Shown here in pieces: positions 24,048 through 35,284 of a stretch of DNA of 64,000 nucleotides (position 1 is its first letter; each line of letters starts with the position of its first letter). The notes under the pieces were generated by a model. The model had not been told where the DNA came from. It was given only the letters and a program-made list of their open reading frames with translations, and did no database searches. The translations under genes and the position numbers were made by a program. Source of the DNA: Galeruca laticollis (lineage: Eukaryota > Arthropoda > Insecta > Coleoptera > Chrysomelidae); assembly GCA_963921935.1 (NCBI GenBank), contig OY998180.1, positions 212,652,744 to 212,716,743 on the forward strand, given 5' to 3'.

Positions 24048-24436
24048 CTACACCACATCTCCTTTCCTGGCAAGTGTATTGGCCTCTTCATTTCCCGTGA
24101 TTCCCGAGTGGCCAGGAACCCAGACTAGAGAGACCCTGTTATTCTTGCCTAATTCATCAAGTTTTCTTCGGCACTCCCATGCCAACTTTGAGTCAATGAC
24201 ATGGGAGCTCAATGCTTTAATAACTGCTTGACTATCAGAATGGATCGATATGTCACATTTCTGATAGTTTCTTTCTAGGTTCATTTCCACGCATCTGTCA
24301 ATCGCAAGTATTTCTGCCTGAAAAACGCTCGGGAAGGAGACTAACGATAATGAGTATCTAGTGCCAGGCCCAAATACTCCAGCGCCTGCTCCAGTGATGG
24401 TTGTTCAACCATCCGTATACCATCTAATGGTGTTTT
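24048..24436 (-). pseudogene. LINE RNase H domain remnant
   Basis: This is the retrotransposon RNase H, which degrades template RNA. The minus-strand order is WYTDG (first catalytic Asp; a stop follows where SK is expected), GAGAGVFGP, FQAEILAIDRC (catalytic Glu), SIHSDSQAVIKAL (catalytic Asp), LVWVPGHSGITGNEEANTLA (His and last Asp/Asn region; here Asn-Glu-Glu-Ala-Asn). One stop and one frameshift interrupt it near 24385. About 80 residues upstream (24677-24437) are open but are not clearly RT. Confidence 0.88.
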
Positions 24437-24689
24437 CTTTGAGAGTTTGGGTGGTGTATTCCCTTTCCCAGTTTCTTCTCGTATTTAGCATCGTAGTGAA
24501 ATTCTTTTCGATACTTACTTTCTTGATCATTTCGTCACTGGGAAGATTCGCTGATGAGGACGAGGCTCCCTGATTTTCAATACTCTCATTGCCTGAACCT
24601 TCCTGAGATATCCTAAGAATTGCCTTTTGGGCAGATCTTTCTGTATTTGTGTTGGTCCCGTTTGTATTCCATGTCATAAATAAATAAAT

Positions 24690-25703
24690 ACACTTATCTA
24701 ATTTTTTCCCTTATATAATTTTCTCTGCTTACTTACTTTAATAGCTACTGGCAAAATTATTGGCATTTTTTAGAGATTTTTCAACTTTAATATATGCCAT
24801 AGTTTACTCATACATGTAACTGCTATTCCTCTACTATTCTCTCTTTTATTTCTTATTCTTTACCATAATCGTCATTGTTATCTCCAGGTAATTAAACTTG
24901 CTTACTAGTTCAAAATCATATCGCGTTATTATTTCATCTCATGCATTTCATTTTTATTTCCTTGCCGCATAATCCAATTATTTAACTCCATCTAGTATGT
25001 TCTGCTTATTTCATGGAGAAATCACAATATCGCAGTAAAAGCTATTACTTTTATTTAATGAGAATAAATTAAGAAAGAGAATGGAACAGTACCAACAGGA
25101 ATTAACTGTATTAATTGTATTTGATTGTGTTGTTGATATATAATTATTTCTTTTATTTTACCAAATACTAAATTATGATTTTTACAATCGATTCCGGTCG
25201 GTTATCCTCTTAAAAATACATAAAAAATACGCCTATGTATAAATACGATGTGTATACATTTTTCACTGGAGGACTTTGCGACATCATCTAAAGAGAAAAA
25301 GAGAGTAAAAGACGACACTCATTCTCGGTCTTTTAACGGCGCATAGCAGTGTCGTCTGCAGATTTAAAGGCTTGATTTAGGTTGTGGCGAAAGTAAATAC
25401 GGGAACTTTTTCTTTTCAAATAAATCGTATTTAGAAGTTTATTAAATCTACCTGAAGATTCGCGTGTATTCGACAAATAAATCTAATTTACGAACAGCAG
25501 ATATTGTGTTAACTTTTGGAGAATCTCAATTATTTGGTTACCATATTTTGTAAAAACTTTTGCGATTGTATTAAAGCTTGTATTGAAAAATGACGGTTCG
25601 TAAATTTGGAAATATTCCCTATTTCAAGAAAAATACAAAACTTTTCGCATGCAAGAAAACATTAAATTATAAATCTATTGGATTGCCACCTACATGTCTA
25701 CAA
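24690..25703. other. AT-rich, no gene recognised
   Basis: An (AAAT)n stretch at about 24676-24691 may be the tail of another insertion. An inverted decamer AGACGACACT/AGTGTCGTCT sits at about 25309 and 25347. No coding is recognised. Confidence 0.45.
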
Positions 25704-25903
25704 CTGAAACACGTCGACTTCTGTTCTAACAGGGACACATTTTCATGATGCAGACCTCTGTCATATGTCAACCCTCTCCCTTCCACTTCTCACGCCTCTC
25801 ATTTTCAAATAGGGAATATACCATGTGTAGCACATCATTAGAAAGGCATTTACATGTAATATTCAGTCATAATGATCGTCAACAATTTTGTTTCGATATT
25901 TAG
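25704..25903 (+). repeat. Left inverted terminus of satellite-bearing element
   Basis: Aligns with the reverse complement of 27585-27784, for example AATAGGGAATATACCATGTG in both. Confidence 0.82.
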
Positions 25904-25954
25904 AATATATCATTTTGGACGTATTTAAAATTAAACGATTTTAAAGATTAAAAC

Positions 25955-27236
25955 TAACTTTTTCGCATCTGTAAGATGCCCCGAATAATAGCCTATCATA
26001 GGATTGTCACTTATATACACTTAGGAGGCTGTATCGTGCTGACAAACCGAAAATTCTCCAAAAATTACCAAAAATGTAGTATATCTGGATTTATAGGACC
26101 CGCTGTACTCGCTTTTGTGAAATCAAAACAATTAAGATTCATCTATGAGACACCCTGAAAAATAATCAATTATAAAATTGGTCACTTGTATACATTCTGA
26201 AGGCTGTCTCGTGTTAACAACCCGAAATTTTTCAAAAAATTACCAAAAATGTGGCACTTCCCGTACCATATCACCCGTTGTACTAGCTCCAGTGAGCTGA
26301 AAATCAATAAGGTTCATCTATAAGACGTCCTGAATAATATCTAATCATAAAATTGGTCAATTCAGGGCACTCCGGAGGCTGTATCGTGATAACAAACCGA
26401 AAGTTCTCAAAAAATTACAAAAATGTCGTAGTTCAAGTACCATGGCACCCGTTGTACTGGATTTGGTGGGCTGAAAATCAACAGGGTTCACCTGTGAGAT
26501 GTTGTGAATAATATTCGATTATAAAATTGGTGACTTGTTGCACTTAGGAGGCTGTATCTTGCTAACAAACTGAAATTTCTCAAAAGATTACCAAAAATGT
26601 GGCACTTCAGGTACCATAGCACCCGTTGTACTGGCGCTGGTGAGCTGAAAATCCATAAAGATTATCTATAAGCCGCCCTGAATAATATTCAATCATAAAA
26701 TTAGTCATCTATATACACTCTGGAGGCTGTATCGTGCTAACAAACTGCAAATTCTCCAAAAATAAAAAAATGTCGTACTTCAAGTACAATAGCACCCGAT
26801 GTACTGGCTCTGGTGAGCTGAAAATCTATAATCTGTGAGATGTCCTGAATAACATTCAAACAATAAATTGGTGACTTGTCGCACTCAAGAGGCTGTATCG
26901 TGCTAACAAACTTAAAATTCCCCAAAAATTACAAAAATTTGGTACTTCCATAGTTCGCATTGTACTGGTTTTAGTCAATTGAATATCAATAGGGTTCATC
27001 TTTGAGGTGCTCTGAATAATAATCAATCATAAAATTGGTCACTTGTATATACTCCGGAGGCTAACATACTGAAATTTCTCCAAAAATGTCGTACGTCAAG
27101 TACCATAGCACCAGTTGTACTGGCTTTGGTGAGCTGAAAATCAGCAGAGTTTATTTTTAAGATGTTTTGAACAATATTCAATCATAAAGTTGCTGACTCA
27201 TTGCACTCCGGAGGCTGTATCGTGCTAAAAAGACAT
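25955..27236 (+). repeat. ~174-bp satellite array, block 1
   Basis: The anchor TAAAATTGG recurs at 26173, 26348, 26522, 26696, about 26864, 27030 and 27185, a spacing of 174-175 bp shortening to 155-168 bp at the right. Each unit contains GGAGGCTGTATCGTGCTAAC, CCAAAAATTAC, GTACCATAGCACCCGTTGTA and GAGCTGAAAATCAATAGGGT. Related blocks are at 46440 and 59880 in the same orientation. Confidence 0.95.
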
Positions 27237-27584
27237 GTGACGAAAAGTGGCCGACGACAACAACGATGACGACGACATACACACAGAATTTTTTTTCTAA
27301 AGCCCATTTTTTCGTGTTGTTCTGGACGAAAACGTAAAACTAACTCATAGAAGAATTCAAAATTCCATCTTTTTTTGCATATTAGATAGGATTAAACGGA
27401 AAAGTAATACCAAAATTTATTAACTAACAACACTATTAAGCAAACTGTCTAGGTATCAAATTACTAATTTTTTGATCACATTGATTTTTGATGTGACAGA
27501 AAGATTACACATTAGCAAACCATAGGCGTTGCGTTTCATTTTTAGCAGGTGTTAAATTAATTAAGAAATTTTTTTGTAAAAACG

Positions 27585-27784
27585 GTATAAATATCGAAAA
27601 AAGTCGTTGACGATTATTATGTCTTAATACTCTATCTAAATGCATTTCTAAAGATGTGCTACACATGGTATATTCCCTATTTAAAAATAAGAGGTTGGAG
27701 ATGTGGAAGGGCAGGGGTTGACAAATGACATATGTCTATATCGTAAAAATGTGTCCCTTTAAAACAAAACTAGATGTGTTTCAG
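27585..27784 (-). repeat. Right inverted terminus of satellite-bearing element
   Basis: Reverse complement of the left terminus with moderate divergence; ends at about 27784. Confidence 0.82.
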
Positions 27785-27924
27785 CATTTCTTTAAAATCT
27801 AATGGTTAGTGCCAAATATCGGGGTGAACTGTTTCCTGTGGCCCAGTCTGTATAACTTTGACAACATAACAACACCCACATAATCCGATGTCATAAAAGC
27901 ATTTCTACGTGTTTAAATGTGAAT

Positions 27925-27960
27925 ATTATTATTATTCAATTATTATTATCATCACTATTA
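27925..27960 (-). repeat. TAA-rich tail of the downstream LINE
   Basis: Minus strand reads TAATAATAATTGAATAATAA about 70-100 bp after the LINE stop. Dong/R4-type elements are known to sit in TAA repeats, so this may be the tail or the target. Confidence 0.5.
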
Positions 27961-28028
27961 ATCAACCATGGTTAGTCGGCGTTTTCCCATTTATCAAAAA
28001 CACTCCCTGTTCCTATAAATAAATGGTC

Positions 28029-28880
28029 TTATCTATATCCTAGGGCTCGTCGGATTACGTGGGCTGTCTCCAGGAGCGCAGTTTTTTGTAGTGTCCTAAT
28101 TGTGGTTTTATTGTTGTTGCCAGGTATTTTGTTCAACAATTCTCCAAAGTTATTATGAATAGTTCCCGTTGCTCCTATTATTATGGGGATGGTAGATGTT
28201 TTGAATTCCCAAATTCTCTGCACTTCTATATGTAAGTCTCGGTATTTGAGGATCTTTTCGGACTCCTTTTCCTTTACTGTTGCATATGATTGAATGGCAA
28301 CGTCGATTAATAGACAAGTCTTATTTTTGAGGTCCTTGATTATTAGATCCGGTTTGTTCGGCATCACTGTCCTATCTGTTTGTACTTGCATGTTCCATAT
28401 TATTGTGATATCGTCTTTTGTTTCAACGCTTTTTGGTTTGTGTTTATACCATGCGTCTCCAGTTTCCATGTTGTAGAATTTGCAAATATTATAATGTAAT
28501 GCTGAACATACTTTGTTATGTCGGTCTAGGTATTCTTTTCTCGCAAGGACCGGGCATCCAGTGGTAATGTGTTTAATTGTTTCATCGTACTGTTTACAGA
28601 GTCTGCACCTGGAATCTATCGTTTCTTCGAAAATCTTCTTCCTTATGTAGTTGGTTGAAATGGCCTGGTCTTGTGCCTCCTTTATCAACGATTCAGTCTC
28701 ACCTTTCAAAATCCATGTTGTCAGCCAGCTAAATGTCTGTTTTTTGTCTACGTCATCCTTGTCGATTTCTCTTGCATATTGTCTATGCATTTCCTTGCTC
28801 TTCCATTTTCGTTCTCATTCCTCGTTCATTTTTTATTTTTTCCTACATCGCTGTTTGAGATTTTCAACTTTTCCTGTTAC
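28029..28880 (-). pseudogene. LINE C-terminus with restriction-like endonuclease (R4/Dong-like)
   Basis: This is the C-terminal end of a non-LTR retrotransposon of the early-branching type that uses a restriction-like endonuclease instead of an APE domain. An uninterrupted 253-residue frame (28790-28029) contains FSWLTTWILKGETESLI, a CCHC zinc knuckle CRLC-x8-H-x4-C (residues about 62-78), a RHNKVCSALHYNIC block, and the nuclease motif PD-x14-D (PDLIIKD ... LLID, about residues 146-163), then KYRDLHIEVQRIWEFK and IPIIIGATG. About 30 further residues upstream (to 28880) align in shifted frames before a (TA)n run begins at 28940, so the RT is absent. The nuclease residues look intact. Clade R4/Dong is inferred from the motif order and TAA-rich tail; other endonuclease-bearing clades remain possible. 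Confidence 0.78.
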
Positions 28881-28936
28881 TGTGATTCCGTTCATTTCAT
28901 TTACCGATTTATTTTCATATGTTTTTGTTAAATTGT

Positions 28937-28939
<3 letters not shown>

Positions 28940-28995
<56 letters not shown>
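28940..28995. repeat. (TA)n microsatellite
   Basis: About 27 TA repeats, joined at 28996 directly to the 3' end of the minus-strand 355-bp repeat and on the left to the truncated LINE. Confidence 0.98.
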
Positions 28996-28997
<2 letters not shown>

Positions 28998-29062
28998 GAG
29001 CAACGAATAGATTAGTGGGTATTGCACGCAAATAGAAGAAGGGGCTACTGAAAAGAGTGGTA

Positions 29063-29109
29063 ACCGCAGACATGCATGTTTCTGGCTCATTAGCCTTCAT
29101 CGGTACGGT
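29063..29109 (-). ncRNA. Hammerhead-like motif, 355-bp unit 1
   Basis: On the minus strand: stem I ACCGTA, core CCGATGA (U4 replaced by C), extra A, stem II GGCT-AATG-AGCC, extra A, GAA, palindrome ACATGCATGT, C, then TGCGGT, which pairs with ACCGTA (one G-U wobble). Order and pairing fit a type I hammerhead cut after GUC. The U4 change and the two extra A residues are departures from the canonical core. Confidence 0.55.
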
Positions 29110-29417
29110 ACAACCAAGAAGAGATGTGAAACATGGGAGCAAAGGTGTTGAATGAAACATGAGAAAATATAACAGAATTCAGCAGGATAGTCAAACACAA
29201 CATTTGTGTCAGTAATATTAGAAGATCTCGAATATTCGAGACAACAACCAACATAGACACGGAGGTGCATATAACATTCCCGTCTGAAACTTCCGACCCA
29301 GATTAATGAAATAATAACAAGATGTACGAATAGTGCGTGACATATGAACAATGAGCAACGAATAGATTAGTGGGTATTGCACGCAAATAGAAGAAGGGGC
29401 TACTGAAAAGAGTGGTA

Positions 29418-29464
29418 ACCGCAGACATGCATGTTTCTGGCTCATTAGCCTTCATCGGTACGGG
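29418..29464 (-). ncRNA. Hammerhead-like motif, 355-bp unit 2
   Basis: Same as unit 1 except that the distal base of stem I is C in place of A, leaving five pairs. Confidence 0.5.
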
Positions 29465-29774
29465 ACAACCAAGAAGAGATGTGAAACATGGGAGCAAAGG
29501 TGTTGAATGAAACATGAGAAAATATAACAGAATTCAGCAGGATAGTCAAACACAACATTTGTGTCAGTAATATTAGAAGATCTCGAATATTCGAGACAAC
29601 AACCAACATAGACACGGAGGTGCATATAACATTCCCGTCTGAAACTTCCGACCCAGATTAATGAAATAATAACAAGATGTACGAATAGTGCGTGACATAT
29701 GAACAATGAGCAACGAATAGATTAGTGGGTATTGCACGCAAATAGAAGAAGGGGCTACTGAAAAGAGTGGTTGT

Positions 29775-29821
29775 ACCGTACCGATGAAGGCTAATGAGCC
29801 AGAAACATGCATGTCTGCGGT
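29775..29821 (+). ncRNA. Hammerhead-like motif, inverted partial unit
   Basis: Same motif on the plus strand. It forms the ~50-nt loop between the two ~65-bp arms of the local palindrome (29708-29771 and 29822-29886). Confidence 0.52.
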
Positions 29822-29898
29822 TACCACTCTTTTCAGTAGCCCCTTCTTCTATTTGCGTGCAATACCCACTAATCTATTCGTTGCTCATTGTTCATATG

Positions 29899-31020
29899 TC
29901 AAAAGAGAGGAAATTTTGTATATTAAAATGTAACGCCAAAAACTGCCTTGATATTTGGCGCACTTCAAACGACTTCACTTGCCAAGGATTTTGGCGGCAC
30001 GTGGGATCTGATGTCGATCCACATTCTACGTTTTTATGTAATATTCCTATTCAATAGAGTATAATACCAAAAGTGCCCATTTACTGAATGCCACTGTAAA
30101 TACACAGCAAAGATCCAAGATATTGGTTAAATTCGAGCAGATATTGCATAAAATGGTGAAGCTGCTAATTTTCCAGCAAATATTTACTATAGTTTTTTAT
30201 TACAAACTGTTACACTAATCACTAACAGAGCTTGTTTACAAAATTACGTTATTTTTAATTGCTTAGTACTTCAGAAACACTTAATAATTTTGGAGCGCGA
30301 TAAAAATGTGGCTCCTACAATAGGCGGCCATTAACGTTGAATGTTGTATGTACCTTAAATACTGATTATTCAGTTGGCTAACCTAGTTTACGTTAAGAGT
30401 TTTTATTACAGATTTTTTGTAACTATCCGAAAACTTAGTGATCGTTATAATCGAAATAAATAAAAGATAACAGAAAATACATTCTAAAAGTGAATGTTAG
30501 ATGGTCTGCTAGAATTTTATTGAGAAAACTATAAAATATCTCAGATCTGAGGAATTTTATGTATAAAGTTTCTTCTTCGGTAATAAAAGAACTATTTCTC
30601 ATTAGGTGAACGTAATGACAAAATGTTATCTAGAAATAGATAATCAAATCGATAAAGTTTAATACTTGATAAATGTTAGTGATTATATCAGAAGCTGTTA
30701 GATTCAATGGGACAGAATAGTTTGAGATTAATACATCAAACTTCAAGTACACAAATAATATATAATATTGCGTTTGGTTTGACCGATGTATTTTTTATCA
30801 CATTGCAAACATGGAATGCAATGAATCACATTGGATTGATCTAACACAGGATCTTTTTCCTTTATTTTTAAAAAAATGAATTGTGAGTATATTTTTACTA
30901 GCTAAAGTGATTGAAGGAAATTTTGGTAAAATCTTTTTAAATTTATGATTGATCTAACCTCACGTTCGTAAGTAGAAATATTCAATTCTTATTATTAGTC
31001 GTTTGACATTTAATAATTTA
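29899..31020. other. No gene recognised
   Basis: A frame after 29887 (KERKFCILKCNAKNCL...) and a GC-richer patch near 30300 are unassigned. No repeat or RNA motif is supported. Confidence 0.4.
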
Positions 31021-31028
31021 TTGTAGAG

Positions 31029-31105
31029 TTCCTGATGAAGAGCCAATAAAATCTCGAAAACAGAAAAAAGAGTTCACTTCTTATTTCACCTTTGACTAAA
31101 GACCA
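31029..31105 (+). other. PLE-like 3' end with degenerate hammerhead core
   Basis: CTGATGA (31032-31038), an extra A, GAG/CTC stem II (31040-31055) and GAAA (31056-31059) are present. No self-complementary stem III follows, so the motif is degenerate. A short TATATATATA tract ends the segment at about 31095. No PLE coding sequence is visible upstream. Confidence 0.4.
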
Positions 31106-31213
31106 TATATATATAAATGTATCAAGATAGTAGTCTCGACGGCTAGTTAGAAAACAAAACTTATGATTCTTGGGGATTCCGTCTATAGGTGATAATTAAA
31201 ACTCTTTTTTACC

Positions 31214-31253
31214 ACCCAACGTTTCGAAAATGTTTATTTTCTTTATCAAGGGC
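31214..31253 (-). ncRNA. Hammerhead-like motif in the left arm (compensated C3-G8 variant)
   Basis: Minus strand: stem I GCCC, core TTGATAA, extra A, stem II GAAAAT-AAAC-ATTTTC, GAA, ACGT, T, then GGGT pairing with GCCC. Core positions 3 and 8 are U and A in place of C and G, so their pair is kept. Confidence 0.48.
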
Positions 31254-31746
31254 TAAAATATAATTTTGGATAATTCACTGTTATAGTTAAACAAAATTTA
31301 GTACCTACTGCAAGGTGAGTTATGTCTTTAAAACTTTATAAACCATGAGTAAACATTAGGTATGTTATAATACATTATATTTTAATTTTGAAAATCAAGC
31401 AGAAATTTCAACGTACTAAAAAAACAGACCACTGTTTTTAGCTAGACAAAATCGAATAAAAGTAAGCGACCATCCAACAACTTTTATTTATAGACACATC
31501 TCAACACCTGTACTAAAAGTTGTTGGATGGTCGCTTACTTTTATTCGATTTTGTCTAGATAAAAACAGTGGTCTGTTTTTCTAGTACGTTGAAATTTCTG
31601 CTTGATTTTCAAAATCAAAATATAATGTATTATAACATACCTAATGTTAACTCATGGTTTATAAAGTTTTAAAGACATAACTCACCTTGCAGTAAGTACT
31701 AAATTTTGTTTAACTATAACAGTGAATTATCCAAAATTATATTTTA

Positions 31747-31786
31747 GCCCTTAATAAAGAAAATAATTATTTTCGAAACGTTGGGT
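31747..31786 (+). ncRNA. Hammerhead-like motif in the right arm (decayed core)
   Basis: Same architecture as the left arm, but the core reads TTAATAA, with G5 also lost. Stem II is GAAAATAATTATTTTC. Confidence 0.4.
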
Positions 31787-31839
31787 AGTAAAAAAGAGTT
31801 TTAATTATCACCTATAGACGGAATCCCCAAAAATCATTA

Positions 31840-31842
<3 letters not shown>

Positions 31843-31890
<48 letters not shown>
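31843..31890. repeat. (TA)n microsatellite
   Basis: Follows the outward 3' end of the right arm without a gap. Confidence 0.97.
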
Positions 31891-31894
<4 letters not shown>

Positions 31895-32654
31895 GATTTG
31901 TAGCCGAATGACTTTGACTAAATTTGAATATTATATAGTTTGCAGAATGGACTGATGTATTCCTTATATTGTTGAATTTTTTCCTTTATGCAACGAAATA
32001 TATGCATGTTTGGTCAAAATCAATCAACATCAATACAATGAATTATAATAACAGCTTTCACGTATAATTGTGTGTCCACTAAGTAACCAACGAATAGATG
32101 CAGTGAACTGGAATCGACCGATTATTTCTCATCACTTTGTCACAAATAAAACCTAATCTAAATGGCGATTACAGATTAGCAGGCATTATATAGTGCCATA
32201 GTGTGCAGATTATCTCTTCGGTAAGCACTACACAAGACTGGTCATAAATTTGGCAACGGAGTGTAAATTTATGGACAATTTTGGAGTTCGGATTACGCGT
32301 TTGCATTTGCAATCAAGCTGTTAGATTAAAATTTCATGACATCCTGTAAGAACACCTGAGCTTTTCCCATTGTGAAGGGCCAGACCCAGAAAAGGCAGTA
32401 AGCGTGTACCAATTTGTCGGGGATGTAAAAGATGATACTAACAAGTTTTGCATTTTATCGCTGTTGGTAGGCTATTGTTCTTTTTCACAGATACGGACTG
32501 CGCTTAAAAGTTCAAAATTGTATGTCAACTCATCAAATACTCATAAAATATTCAAAATAAACTGACTAGTGGCGTATCAATTATATTTTTAAATCAGATA
32601 TATTTTCTAAAATTATTTATGTCCTTCCAGATTCAATTTAAAAATTATTTATTT
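31891..32654. other. No gene recognised
   Basis: A frame around 32330-32560 (FSHCEGPDPEKAVSVYQFVG...) looks codon-like but matches nothing I know. No repeat seen. Confidence 0.4.
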
Positions 32655-33050
32655 ATTCACGCTTTTAAAGATCACAACATAACAGTGACTCACATGGGAC
32701 ATAATCTCTTGAAATCTAACTTTAGCAAACTAAAATCAAAAATTCCCAAGGAAAAAAAGCCATATCATCTATGAGATCCCATGTAAAGATTGTGAAGCTG
32801 TATATATTGGGCAAACCAGTCAATATTTAAAAAACCGCCTAAATGGCCACAAATACGATAAAAAAACAAGACAGCCCTTACAAATCACATTTGTGAATAC
32901 AAACACACCTTCGACTATGACAACACAAAAATACTGCGAACTGAAAGCCATTAAAAAAAAGAGAGTTCTACGAAATGATAGAAATCCAAAAAAACCAACA
33001 TTCTATCAATGCCAAATCAGATACAAAAAATTTATCAAAAATTTATTTTA
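32655..33050 (+). pseudogene. PLE GIY-YIG endonuclease remnant
   Basis: C-terminal endonuclease of a third PLE family. It reads FKDHNITVTHMGHNLL and KLKSKIPKEK, and after a frame change IYEIPCKDCEAVYIGQTSQYL (IY for GIY, CKDC knuckle, YIG). A further frame change leads to TNHICEYKHTFDYDNTKIL, and then FYEMIEIQ (catalytic Glu) and INAKSDTKNLSKIYFNLI ending at a stop at about 33050. At least two frameshifts and one stop break it. The 3' UTR continues to (TA)n at 33634 and carries the best hammerhead-like core in the window. Confidence 0.85.
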
Positions 33051-33462
33051 ATTTAATCAAATAAGTGTCATTTCAAAGAATTGTCTATAATTTGAAATTA
33101 CATCCTGTATCATAACTAACACCTTATACCAAAATAATACCAGTATGAATTTTCAGGACAAAAATGAGTTTGTTTAATATCTCTTTTTCCATCATAATTA
33201 ATGTATACGATACAAAAACCAGTTCCATTTACTACCAACAAATTTTGTTTCCTTCGTGAAGCAGTTGTTGTTTAATATAATATGTTGTACAGTCAATTGT
33301 TGTGAATGTATTGTTTTGGTGCTGAATGTTTTTTAATGAAAATAGATGTCTTCTTATAAATTGACATGCGCTTGCAGGCTCTTGTTCTGTGGTAAGTTTT
33401 TTAAGAAATGTATATGTATTGTATAATTTGTTAATTATAAACGTCTAGTTGTAGAAAATAAA

Positions 33463-33499
33463 GTTCTGATGAAGGACACTAACTGTCCGAAACGTCAAC
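33463..33499 (+). ncRNA. Hammerhead-like motif in PLE 3' UTR
   Basis: Stem I GTT, core CTGATGA (33466-33472, canonical), extra A, stem II GGACA-CTAAC-TGTCC, GAA, self-complementary ACGT, C (GUC triplet), then AAC pairing with GTT. Stem III without a loop would need a dimer. Confidence 0.58.
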
Positions 33500-33631
33500 A
33501 AAAATGGAGAAAAAAAAACAAAAATGTTAATTAAAACCCAAAAAACTATTTAATTTCTGACTAAGAACCCTACAATCCCAAGAAAAATATTTCCGAAAAA
33601 TATAATAAAGTTAGGTTCAAGAAATAAAACA

Positions 33632-33633
<2 letters not shown>

Positions 33634-33676
<43 letters not shown>
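33634..33676. repeat. (TA)n microsatellite
   Basis: Ends the plus-strand PLE at 33634 and, on its other side, touches a 100-bp segment related to the 36650 PLE end. Confidence 0.97.
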
Positions 33677-35179
<1,503 letters not shown>

Positions 35180-35284
35180 TTGGAGGAGTTGTGTCAAGTA
35201 TTCAGAGGGAGTAGATGCAGTAGACACATTAATAGAAGAGTTGTGTTGTTGGAGACTGTTAATGTCGGTGCCAGAAGAAGCCAT
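35180..35284 (-). CDS. Candidate host first coding exon (35 codons), product uncertain
   Basis: On the minus strand an ATG at 35284-35282, with A three bases before it only weakly Kozak-like but G at +4, opens 35 codons reading MASSGTDINSLQQHN, then a Ser/Thr-rich stretch and PSEYLTQLLQ. The frame ends exactly at CAA, followed by GTAAGT, a consensus splice donor in phase 0. Codon use is mixed and unlike the TA-rich surroundings. The EYLTQLLQ end resembles the start of the Qua1 region in STAR/KH RNA-binding proteins of the HOW/quaking type (..DYLAQLLKD..), but eight residues are too few to decide. No second exon was found at lower coordinates in this window. It could equally be an unrelated host exon or a chance open frame. 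Confidence 0.35.

Larger units (their letters stand above)
23094..24677 (-). mobile_element. LINE fragment with RNase H (R1/LOA-type), interrupted
   Basis: On the minus strand an RNase H domain (24048-24436) is followed downstream by a typical LINE C-terminal stretch (23130-23420), a short 3' UTR and a tail of TAATC repeats (plus-strand GATTA at 23094-23114). Between RNase H and the C-terminus about 620 bp is not LINE-like. The same tail motif ends the larger LINE at 50437. Confidence 0.82.
25704..27784. mobile_element. Fold-back-like element: ~200-bp inverted termini around a ~174-bp satellite array
   Basis: The left terminus (25704-25903) and the reverse complement of the right terminus (27585-27784) match over about 200 bp. 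The match starts CTGAAACAC and continues through GGGACACATTTT, a TATGTCATTTGTCAACCC-like block, AGGGAATATACCATGTG and ATCGTCAAC. Between them lie about seven satellite units and a GC-rich ACGACGACAACAACG-like transition near 27250. No transposase is encoded. Confidence 0.8.
28996..29898 (-). repeat. 355-bp tandem repeat, two full units plus a partial unit and an inverted partial unit
   Basis: ATGAGCAACGAATAG starts at 28996, 29351 and 29706, exactly 355 bp apart, with almost identical units. The third unit stops at 29771, and an inverted copy of the end region follows (29772-29898), so its last ~65 bp form a hairpin with 29708-29771. Every unit carries a hammerhead-like motif on the minus strand. 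No credible protein is encoded; the long frames inside are repeats of each other. Confidence 0.93.
31156..31844. repeat. Inverted repeat of a PLE-like 3' region (~330-bp arms)
   Basis: Arms 31156-31485 and 31513-31844 are almost exact reverse complements around a 27-bp spacer. Each arm carries one hammerhead-like motif pointing outwards and ends with TGGGGATTCC-type sequence. The right arm runs straight into (TA)n at 31843. Confidence 0.93.

Noticed and set aside
24540..24590. CTGATGAGGACGAGG as a hammerhead core
   Set aside because: Not followed by GAAA with a stem and lies in LINE coding sequence.
29097..29827. 84-aa and 75-aa frames with identical sequence in successive copies
   Set aside because: They repeat only because the 355-bp unit repeats; no domain, no start context, and the RNA motif explains the conservation better.
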